A stretch of 36,644 bases of DNA from Pilimelia columellifera (GTDB taxonomy: Bacteria > Actinomycetota > Actinomycetes > Mycobacteriales > Micromonosporaceae). This document shows positions 19,001-25,241 of this stretch, piece after piece. Positions within the stretch are counted from its first letter, which is position 1; every line of letters starts with the position of its first letter. The notes beneath the pieces were generated by a model, which made no database searches, had not been told where the DNA came from, and worked only from the letters and a program-made list of their open reading frames with translations. The stretch spans positions 1 to 36,644 of the forward strand of contig NZ_BAAARY010000023.1 in the NCBI RefSeq assembly GCF_039532605.1, written 5' to 3'. The translations under genes were made by a program, and so were the position numbers.

Positions 19001-21156
19001 TCCAGATCCTGGAACAGGCGATAGTCGACCACCGCGCGCAGGGCTCGCCAGGCCTCGTCCCGGGCGCTGAACTTCGCCTCGGGGCTGCGGGCGAAGGCGC
19101 GCATGTCCAGACCGAGCGCATCGGTGACCCGCTGTGCGAGCGCGTGGTACGGCAGCCCGTCCGGGGCGTCACGCAGCGCTCGCCACGTCCCGCCGCGTAG
19201 CTGGACCACCTGGACGAAGTCGTTGAAGTGGCCGGCCTGCAGGCTGGCGTCCTGCCGGTTGTCGACGAAGGCGAGCAGCTTTTGCGCCTCAGGGGTCAAG
19301 CCGGCGGCCGGGTCGCGCAGGCTGCGCACGATGCTGGCGCCCAGCACCGACATCGCCGAGCTGCGGCCCTCCGCGGTCAGCGAGGCCAGCTGGGCGAAAT
19401 CCTGGCCACGGTTGCGTTCGTAGGAGACGCGGCAGCGCAGGCAGAACAGGAACGGGCTGGGCAGGTACGCCGCGCGCAGCCCCTGGCCGGCGGGCGTTTC
19501 CTGGCCGTCCCCACCGACCCACACGATCTTCGGTAGAGCCTTGCGGCGTCGAGTCTCCACCACCCGTCGTCCACCGGTCTCGGTGGTGATCCAGGAGTCG
19601 GGCAGGCGGGCATCCTCGATCGCCTGCTCCACCGAGTCCGGCCAGGGGGCGTCCTGCTCGGCGCTGACGTACAGGTAGCCGTTTGCCGCGTCACCGCCGC
19701 TGGCGTCGCTGTCGCGGCGCGGCCGGTAGCGCACGCCGCCGTCGCGCTCGGCGCGGGACACGACCAGGTACTCGTGGCCACACTCGCGGCAGAACGCCAA
19801 CGGCGCCAGGATGTTCTCCTCGGCGCCGGGTACCACCGTTTGGTAGTGGCTGGTGATGTGGCGTCGGTCGACCGGCTCGAGACTGACGTAGAGGTTGTCG
19901 CCCTTGGACAGGAACTGGTGGATCCGAAAGGCGTACGCCGACCGCTTTGTCGCCGGGTCAGTGATGGTCGCGCCGTGCTTCAGGCTGCCCCGGATCGCCT
20001 CCGCGCAAGCGGCGACGTCCAGGCCGGTCAGCTCGGCCAACTCCCGCGCCGCCGTGGTGACGGTCGTGGGGCGTCGGCGCACCAGCCGGCCGGACTCCGG
20101 GTCGTTGTCCAGGCCGAATGTCGACTCGATCCAGGCGGCTAATGGGTGATGGCGCAGCTCGTCGTACGAGCCAGGCAGGGTGCCGGCGACGACCGCCGCG
20201 CGAAGCGCCTCAGCGCTGGGTGGAGTGTCGTCGGTGGTGCGGCTCAGGGTCTCGCCAATCACCTCGTCCGGGCCGACCGGCACACCGAAGAGGCGGGTGG
20301 CCACATCGGCGACGCGCCGCCGCTGGTCAGCCAGGCTGCCGCCAGAGGCCATCGTGGCCGAGGTGCCGATCACTTGAACGTCCGGCGCTTCGCACGCGTC
20401 GCGTACTCGACGAATCAGCAACGACACGTCGGCGCCTTGCCGGCCCCGGTAGGTGTGCAGCTCGTCGAAGACCAGGAAGCTCAGTCCCTGAGCAGCCCGG
20501 ATGAGCCGGTCGCGCTCGTGCGGGCGGGTGAGAATGAGTTCGAGCATCACGTAGTTGGTCAGCAGGATGTCGGGCGGGTTCTCCAGGATCGCCTTGCGCT
20601 CGTCCTCGGACTCCTGCCCGGTGTAGCGGGCGAACCTGACCGGGGCGACATCGGCGCCATCGGGTTGCAGGAACTTTCTCAGCTCGCCAAGTTGGCTGTT
20701 AGCCAGGGCGTTCATCGGATACACGACGATGGCCCGCACACCGGAGGCCCGGGCGGGGTTGACCTGCTCGCGCAGCAACCGGTCCACGATCGGAACGATG
20801 TAGGCCAGGCTCTTACCCGACCCGGTACCGGTGGTCAGCACGTAGCTGCGCCCGGAGCGGGCCACCTCGATGGCCTCGCGCTGGTGCTGGTGCAGGGTCA
20901 GCCCGTCAATGCTGGCAGGGGACCGGAAGATTTGTTGGGTGTCGGGGTGAAGCAGCCCGGCCCGCGCGAGCTCGCCGACGGTGCCGCCGGGGGCAAAGGT
21001 CGGGTTGAGGGAGACCCACGGGTCGGGCCACTGGGCGTCGCTGTCGTAGCGCTGGTCCAGGTGCGCCCGCAGCCGCTCATCACGAATCTGGGTGAAAGCG
21101 GAGGTGAAGCCGCGATAATCGGTGATGAGCCGGTCGCGAACCGCGAAGACGTCCAC
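16000..21156 (-). CDS. YprA/DrmA-like DEAD-box helicase with DUF1998 module and C-terminal nuclease-like domain
   Basis: This ~1718-aa superfamily 2 helicase heads the operon. Features with GTG numbering: TGTGSGKS (109-116), DELH (231-234), SATMA (266-270), then after a large insert a helicase-C part with LFCSPTMELGVDIADL and QRSGRAGRAGQ near 1010. A zinc ribbon CPACG...CEACG lies near 1299-1322. A DUF1998-type cysteine cluster (CAHACYECLLSYGNQ) lies near 1565-1575. A final ~110 residues (RPDLVYRR...VAVFVGDGPG...GWTVIRAG) look like the restriction-endonuclease-like tail of YprA-type helicases, possibly degenerate. The GTG at 21156 has GGGAGGA six bases upstream; an ATG 15 bases earlier lacks a site. 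In DISARM the helicase (DrmA) and DUF1998 protein (DrmB) are separate; here both are on one chain, as in Druantia DruE or YprA. Predicted role: central motor that scans invading DNA. Confidence 0.9.
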   Translation of the reverse strand: MDVFAVRDRLITDYRGFTSAFTQIRDERLRAHLDQRYDSDAQWPDPWVSLNPTFAPGGTVGELARAGLLHPDTQQIFRSPASIDGLTLHQHQREAIEVARSGRSYVLTTGTGSGKSLAYIVPIVDRLLREQVNPARASGVRAIVVYPMNALANSQLGELRKFLQPDGADVAPVRFARYTGQESEDERKAILENPPDILLTNYVMLELILTRPHERDRLIRAAQGLSFLVFDELHTYRGRQGADVSLLIRRVRDACEAPDVQVIGTSATMASGGSLADQRRRVADVATRLFGVPVGPDEVIGETLSRTTDDTPPSAEALRAAVVAGTLPGSYDELRHHPLAAWIESTFGLDNDPESGRLVRRRPTTVTTAARELAELTGLDVAACAEAIRGSLKHGATITDPATKRSAYAFRIHQFLSKGDNLYVSLEPVDRRHITSHYQTVVPGAEENILAPLAFCRECGHEYLVVSRAERDGGVRYRPRRDSDASGGDAANGYLYVSAEQDAPWPDSVEQAIEDARLPDSWITTETGGRRVVETRRRKALPKIVWVGGDGQETPAGQGLRAAYLPSPFLFCLRCRVSYERNRGQDFAQLASLTAEGRSSAMSVLGASIVRSLRDPAAGLTPEAQKLLAFVDNRQDASLQAGHFNDFVQVVQLRGGTWRALRDAPDGLPYHALAQRVTDALGLDMRAFARSPEAKFSARDEAWRALRAVVDYRLFQDLERGWRVTMPNLEQTGLLQIAYRDLPEIAADQPSWANAHAALRDAERGLREDLCRIMLDELRRSLVIEVECLTEPGFEQIRKLSSQQLIPPWALPDREQRQPAGVAIAGPGGRGRRREDIALSGRGKFGLYLRRQLRSRNAGPLDAADGDRIIADVMRTLADSGVLAEVDLKAGRAYQLRASALIWRAGSGKYGAHDPIRKELAGDHGPWVNPFYQDLYRDVAGSLAGLTAREHTAQVTAADRERREEEFRAGRLPMLFCSPTMELGVDIADLNAVAMRNVPPTPANYAQRSGRAGRAGQPALVVTYCANGNAHDHYYFRHSRDMVAGVVAAPRLDLTNEDLLRSHVQALWLAETGQELGRALPDVLDVSGETPTLAVRAELAEAFADPQAQQRGRVRATRVLADLRPDLERTSWWHDGWVDQVVTTAPRNFDAACDRWRGLYRAALAEQEHQNKIVLDQSGAKRDRDVAAGRRREAETQLRLLRNEESSAGQSDFYTYRYFASEGFLPGYSFPRLPLSAYIPGTQQVRGDGQYVQRPRFLAISEFGPGAVLYHEGARYQVHRIQLPPAEAGQTVIETTQARLCPACGYLHDRVDAADVCEACGHTLTGTQRGLLRLQQVFTQRRDRISSDEEERRRSGFELHTSYRFHDHGSRPGHVDAQTCDAAGAPLLELRYGDTATVRVTNVGRRRRAYPQDTGFWLDTRTGRWLSEKEGTDATPDTGELDAAEDVAQKQKVIPYVEDRRNILVLRLTAPVPEATATSLAFALERGIEAQFQLEDAELATQALPDLDGRGRTLFTESAEGGAGVLRRLVDEPGALAEVARTALEITHFDPDTGADRGGPAAGEPCAHACYECLLSYGNQLWHEQINRHLVRDLLRDLATGRTARMDAAAGAQATHQVTAVVDGPAGEFARWLDSHDYRLPDAVSVDQGQARPDLVYRRASGAVAVFVGDGPGRDDAALEDLADQGWTVIRAGADPASWPAVVERYADVFGARPRSAL

Positions 21157-21210
21157 GCGTGTTCCTCCCATTCACCTTGGGTGCCTCGGCCATCCCCTCC
21201 AACGATCCGG

Positions 21211-21242
21211 TTATGAGAACTTCTCACAATTTGGTCTCACAA
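21211..21242 (-). promoter_or_regulatory. Repeat-containing operator/promoter of the defence operon
   Basis: On the minus strand this reads as two direct copies of TTGTGAGA (rc of 21235-21242 and 21222-21229, 13 bp apart). The second copy is half of the inverted repeat TGAGAA-N-TTCTCA (21214-21226). It lies 55-86 bp upstream of the GTG start of the first operon gene, where a promoter is expected. It is not the actinobacterial SOS box (GAAC-N4-GTTC). A dimeric repressor site is the simplest reading. No clean -35/-10 pair with normal spacing could be fixed. Confidence 0.45.
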
Positions 21243-21253
21243 GGGCGGAAACG

Positions 21254-21628
21254 CTACTGATCGGCTGTTGACCCGCTGTCCGGGGACGGCTCGGGGCGAG
21301 CACGCCAGTCGAGCACGGCGGTGTGGAGAAGTCCGAGCGCCGGGACCGAGAGATCGGACGCGCTCGCGCAGCGCAGCCCGCCGTCGTCGGCGTCGGTCAC
21401 CCACCAGTGCTGTCCGGCGAGGTTCCGGCTGGCGATCACCTCACCGCGACGCAGGGAGCACCCGCCGGCTTTGTCCGGGTACGCCATCATCGTGGCGAAG
21501 GTCAGCCCCTGGGGGTTCTCCCGACACAGGTTCCAGCCGGCGAATGGTAGGCACTCCTGCATCGGCGCCTCCGACCAGGCCGCCCGCAACCGGGCCAGGG
21601 TCTCCCCTTGTGCGTCGTGTAATGGCAA
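21254..21628 (-). pseudogene. Truncated remnant: C-terminal module of a second SNF2-type gene
   Basis: This open frame (124 codons from a TTG) matches the last ~105 residues of the SNF2 helicase at 25242-28319. Shared blocks include TLxRLRAAWSEAP, PFAGWxLCRE, GLTFAT, CSLRR-EVIASRNLAG and QHWWVT. No helicase motif precedes it; similarity stops at about base 21605. It ends in TAG just upstream (transcriptionally) of the operator of the YprA-type gene. I read it as the surviving 3' end of a duplicated SNF2 gene. A stand-alone small protein cannot be excluded, since the frame is intact and the likeness is at protein level too. Confidence 0.7.
21303..21605. repeat. Copy 1 of a ~300-bp imperfect direct repeat
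   Basis: By eye this segment is similar, at roughly four of five bases, to 25282-25577 in the same orientation, with a few small indels. It corresponds to the SNF2 C-terminal module. The two copies flank the insertion sequence, the 574-aa gene and the UvrD remnant. Confidence 0.75.
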
Positions 21629-21773
21629 GGGTCAGCCGGTCAAGTATTTCCCCGACTCCGCGGCCGGTGTGACCCTGTCAGCGGCGGCGTTCTTTCTCGA
21701 CTAGAAGCTCCTAACACGATCTCTGTAGATCGATGGCCGTGACTTGATCTCGTGGTCGTCCGTTGCTGTGTGT

Positions 21774-22594
21774 ATGGCCAAACCGAAGCCGTGGCAGGTG
21801 GATGACGAGTTATGGGCGCTGATCGAGGGTTTGTTGCCGCCGTGGCCCGACCGGGCGCCAGGTCCTCGGCCGGTCCCGGACCGGGCTTGCCTGCAGGGGA
21901 TCTTGTTCGTCCTGCATACCGGGATCGGCTGGGAAGACCTGCCGCAGGAACTTGGGTTCGGGTCGGGCATGACCTGTTGGCGGCGGCTTGAGCGCTGGAA
22001 CCGGGCCGGGGTGTTCGACCAGCTCCACCGGATCTTGCTGGCCAACATGAACGCTGCCGCGATGATCGACTGGACGCGGGTCGCGATCGACGCCTCCCAC
22101 ATCGACTCTAAAAAGGGGGCCTCAGCACCGGCCCGTCGCCAGTCAACCGCGCCAAACCAGGCAGCAAACACCACTTGATCTGCGACGGAGCAGGGACACC
22201 CCTACACGTCATCACTACCGGCGGGAACATCGCGGACATCACCCAAGGCGTCGCACTGCTGGACGGTGTCCCACCGATCGCGGGCGTTCCTGGCCGGCCC
22301 CGCCGCCGCTTCAGCGTTTTGCTGGCCGACAAGGGGTACGACAGCGCCGCGTTCCGGGCCCAGTGCCGCAAACGCAAGACCGAACCGATCATCCCCAGAC
22401 GCGGAACGAAGGGAATCAAAGGCGTCGGCAAGATGCGGTACGTCGTCGAACAGACCTTCGCCCTGCTTCACCAATTCCGGCGCCTCGCCGTCCGCTGGGA
22501 ACGACGCCTCGACATCCACCAAGGGTTCGTCACCCTCGGTTGCGCACTCATCTGCTGGCGCCGGTTGATCAAGGAACTACGAAGATCGTGTTAG
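21774..22594 (+). CDS. IS5-family DDE transposase made by -1 frameshifting
   Basis: Frame A runs from ATG 21774 to a stop at 22176-22178. Frame B (-1) continues to 22594 and has only a TTG as a possible own start, mid-domain. Joining them in the -1 frame gives a ~273-aa protein whose junction reads HIDSKKGGLSTGPSPVN, as in full-length family members. The N-terminal DUF4096-type helix-turn-helix (WQVDDELWALIEGLLPP) is followed by the DDE catalytic set: VAIDASHID, LLADKGYDS and VVEQTFALLHQFRRL. The slip site at 22110-22120 explains the split. Expression would give orfA alone most of the time and low levels of full transposase. Confidence 0.88.
22110..22120 (+). promoter_or_regulatory. Programmed -1 frameshift slip site in the transposase
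   Basis: The run AAAAAGGGGGC is read in frame 0 as AAA AAG GGG GCC. Tandem slippage of the Lys (AAG to AAA) and Gly (GGG to GGG) tRNAs by one base enters the frame of the catalytic half. Position and effect match the frameshift windows of IS5-family elements. I did not verify a downstream stimulatory stem-loop. Confidence 0.7.
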
Positions 22595-22603
22595 GAGCTT
22601 TAG

Positions 22604-22968
22604 GCGAAACCATTGGGTACCGGGGATGGGATGGAGTCATCGTCCGGTGAGGCGCGTTAGCCCGGCGCACTTGCGCGGCGGTGACCCCTATTTGTTTGGG
22701 GAGTGCGCCCTCTATTGGCGGCAGATTGTCAGGGGCGCGCGCACATGACATCACGTGTCCGTGAGGCCCCGCGACAGGATGCGCAAGCAGTTCGGTGAAC
22801 GTCTGCTTTGCGGGAGGACAGCTCAGCCGCGCTTCATCTGCCGGCCGACGCGGTCATCATTTCGGTAGTGAGTTCGTCCCCGCGGCCATTGCTGGCGCCC
22901 TCTTTCATACAATGGCGAGCATGGCCATCGAGCAGGCCCAATCCGACCTTGTCGAGGACGGGGGCCAG
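22604..22968. other. 365-bp gap with no recognisable gene
   Basis: Between the insertion sequence and the 3' end of the 574-aa gene. Short open frames exist on both strands but none has a convincing start site or a protein I recognise. I see no tRNA, clear terminator or inverted repeat matching the IS ends. It may be residual sequence from the rearrangement that left the SNF2 and UvrD remnants. Confidence 0.5.
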
Positions 22969-24693
22969 CTATGAGCGAGACGTCGAAGTCAGAAGTTCCT
23001 GCAGGAGGTCGTCTACCCAGACGACCCCTTCCGGGTCGATGACCAGCACCGGTGAGGCAACCTTCATATCGGATTGGTGGGACGACTCGCTGGCCCAACC
23101 GTTGATCGCGTGAACGGCGCGCCGTATCTCCGCCTCGCTGCGTCCAAGATCCACGGCGATTTGCTCGAGCCGATAGCTGTCACGCCGGCTCACCCACTGG
23201 GCGATCTCCAGCAGCTCCGGGGGCAGGCCTACGCGTTTAGAATCGGGATCAATCTCGGTGTCGTGGGTGGTGGCAGGCGGTTGATGAGCCGACTGCGCTG
23301 ATGGCGCCGCGCCCGCGGCGACGGCTTTCTGGCCGATGGCCGTGATTCCCAGCTGCGCCTGATGCAGCTGGCGGGCGAGGTCATGGCGAAGCGCCCGCAA
23401 CTCCAGCATCGAGCGGTGCATCTGCGCCTCATGCCGTTCCATTAGATCGAGCGTCACTATCGCAGCGCTGAGGCTCTCGTTGACACGAGTGGCAGCGCCG
23501 TGCGTCACGGGTTCGGGGTCTTCCGTAGCCGTGGGCCCGAGATCTTCCGCCCCGCGCGCAATTAGCCACCTGGTGAGAGCCGTGAGAGACGGTCGTGAGC
23601 TGATGTCGTCCTCGGATACGGCATGGCCAGGATGCATCAGAAAGACCGACTCATACTCGCCTGGCGTTCCGTTGGGCGCACAGACCTTCACGTAGGTCAT
23701 CCCGTTCTCGGTCGCCAGATGGATCTCGTTCGCGCCGAGTCGCACGGCCGTCGCCTCGGCGTCTGTCGTGTCGGTCGGGTGAGCCTCCGCCTCTTGCTCG
23801 ACAACTTCGGAACCACCTGTCGGGTCAGCCGTCTCTCCGAGTCCGGTGGTTCGCAGCACGATGCTTGCCGGCGCCGTTGAATAGCCCTCCAGGGATGCCT
23901 GGATGGCCCAGACTGGGCGGCGCTCTGGGAGCTGCCCCTCGGCGCCGACGCGGATGGCGAGGTCGAAGGGCAAATGGCGCGTGTCCAGGACGAAACCGCT
24001 GGGGTCCAACACTTCCATCTCTAAGCTCGGCACCCCGATTTCTACAGGCGCCAGCTCCTCCAGGGACGCTTCGTCAGCATCCAGACCCTCCTCCTCGCCG
24101 TAGGCCGCCAGCAACGCCGCGACTGAACCGAACTCAACCGTCCCGGCGGCCCACAGGTGGCCCTTTTGTACGCTCGATGAGTAGTTCGCCCGAGCTTCGA
24201 AGGCCAGCCGAATGGCGCTGTCCGCGGGACGCTCGATGACATCCACGGCAACCGGGACGGAGTCCGCTGGGGCCAGGTCATCAGGCGAGTCGAACTGCAC
24301 TTCGTCGAACGCTGTCAGGTGCACCCGCACCTGACGTGGGTCCAGAGGAACGCTGTCCCGCTCCAGGTCCAAGCGCTCCGACAGCCGGACCGGTCCGGTA
24401 GTGGTCCGGCGCCGCTCGACCAGGTCGAACTCGCAGAAGACTGGTTCAGGATGCCCCTGTACCTCGATACGCGCCACGACCGGAGCGCAGTAGCGGTCGG
24501 CTCCAAATCGGTCGGACCATTGGTCGGCCTGAAAAGTCATCTCCAGCGACATGGCGACCTCGTAATAGTGCTCGTCGTCCTCCTCGTAAATGGTCTCGAC
24601 GAGCCGTGCCTGAAACGCGTCCACTGCCCAACCACGCCGCGCCAGCTCCGCCACGTCAACGCGGGCGGGAAGGTCGATAGTGCGCTTACCCAT
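22969..24693 (-). CDS. Unrecognised 574-aa protein with C-terminal winged-helix-like segment
   Basis: I do not recognise this protein. Residues 1-290 are acidic and predicted beta-rich, with segments such as EDDEHYYEVAMSLEMTF and FEARANYSSSVQKGHLW that could be strands of a barrel or sandwich. Residues 290-400 are low in hydrophobics and acidic. Residues 410-460 are helical with coiled-coil character (LMERHEAQMHRSMLELRAL). Residues ~505-560 look like a helix-turn-helix/winged helix (SYRLEQIAVDLGRSEAEIRRAV) followed by LVIDPEGVVWVDDLL. There is no signal peptide or membrane segment. Its ATG overlaps the stop of the UvrD remnant by 8 bp, so the two once formed an operon. The frame is intact despite the decay on both sides. 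A DNA-binding or scaffold role is only a guess. Confidence 0.75.
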   Translation of the reverse strand: MGKRTIDLPARVDVAELARRGWAVDAFQARLVETIYEEDDEHYYEVAMSLEMTFQADQWSDRFGADRYCAPVVARIEVQGHPEPVFCEFDLVERRRTTTGPVRLSERLDLERDSVPLDPRQVRVHLTAFDEVQFDSPDDLAPADSVPVAVDVIERPADSAIRLAFEARANYSSSVQKGHLWAAGTVEFGSVAALLAAYGEEEGLDADEASLEELAPVEIGVPSLEMEVLDPSGFVLDTRHLPFDLAIRVGAEGQLPERRPVWAIQASLEGYSTAPASIVLRTTGLGETADPTGGSEVVEQEAEAHPTDTTDAEATAVRLGANEIHLATENGMTYVKVCAPNGTPGEYESVFLMHPGHAVSEDDISSRPSLTALTRWLIARGAEDLGPTATEDPEPVTHGAATRVNESLSAAIVTLDLMERHEAQMHRSMLELRALRHDLARQLHQAQLGITAIGQKAVAAGAAPSAQSAHQPPATTHDTEIDPDSKRVGLPPELLEIAQWVSRRDSYRLEQIAVDLGRSEAEIRRAVHAINGWASESSHQSDMKVASPVLVIDPEGVVWVDDLLQELLTSTSRS

Positions 24694-25215
24694 GGCCTCG
24701 TCGTATCACGGACCTGACCCGCGGCATCGGGAAAGAGTCAACTCTCGGAGCTGCGACGAGGCAAGGTGGCGGCCGCTCACCCCCGCTGACCGGCGCTCGC
24801 GACCGCAGTTCGTCGCGGGCTCGGGCCGCGGCTGCGTAGATCAGTGACCGCGTACGCAACTCGGCATCCGCCCGATCAGCCGGGTCCATGCGCTCCAGGC
24901 GAGCGAGCTCAGCGGGCGTTCGCTTCCCCGCCACCAGCACGACCTTGGAGAACTCAATGCCCTTGGCCCGGTGCATCGTCATGGCCGCCATCCGGTCGGG
25001 GGGGGCGGGCGGTCCCGGTCGACGGCCTGGGCTTTCACGCCCGGCTCTTCGAGCGCGGTCACGACCCGGTCCCGGTGGAACGGATCAGCGGCCAACACCG
25101 CCACGGTTGTGGGAGGATCGCCGCGGTCGAGCCAGCCACGCACATGGCGGGTGGCTGCAGACAGCTCTCCTGCGACATCATCCGCGGGTCTCCACCGCGG
25201 GCGGCGGCCGCTGCG
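24686..25215 (-). pseudogene. Truncated, frameshifted UvrD/Rep-type helicase remnant
   Basis: Only the C-terminal helicase part survives. A first frame gives ...TTVAVLAADPFHRDRVVTALEEPG (motif IV-V region). After a run of eight C on the coding strand (24999-25006) the other frame continues with AAMTMHRAKGIEFSKVVLV (motif V) and SLIYAAAARARDEL (motif VI). One extra C would join both frames as PPPPDRMAAMTMH. No Walker A or DExQD box is present: upstream the sequence runs into the 3' end of the SNF2 gene at 25242. The native C-terminus seems retained, overlapping the 574-aa gene start by 8 bp. Loss of the ATPase site makes activity impossible, whatever the status of the homopolymer. Confidence 0.8.
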
Positions 25216-25241
25216 CGCCGAACGGTGACATCGCATCGGGG

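Larger units (their letters stand above)
21705..22600 (+). mobile_element. Intact 896-bp IS5-family insertion sequence
   Basis: The ends are perfect 18-bp inverted repeats: AAGCTCCTAACACGATCT at 21705-21722 and its complement at 22583-22600. The trinucleotide TAG flanks both sides (21702-21704 and 22601-22603) as the probable target duplication. Inside are two overlapping transposase frames typical of the IS427-like group of IS5. The stop codon of the transposase lies within the right inverted repeat. Perfect ends and target repeat imply a fairly recent insertion. Confidence 0.93.

Noticed and set aside
21214..21226. Possible LexA/SOS box upstream of the operon
   Set aside because: The site reads TGAGAA-N-TTCTCA. 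The actinobacterial SOS box needs GAAC-N4-GTTC, which is not present.
21629..21704. End of a second transposable element left of the IS
   Set aside because: The sequence at the repeat boundary is unusual, but no matching inverted end could be found, so there is no support for a second element.
21774..22178. Transposase as an inactivated, frameshifted pseudogene
   Set aside because: The frame change lies exactly on an A5G5 slip run at the family's usual place, and both frames and the IS ends are intact, so programmed frameshifting fits better.
22569..22754. Small minus-strand gene overlapping the right end of the IS
   Set aside because: It runs into the IS inverted repeat, so its tail is IS-derived; no start site or recognisable protein.
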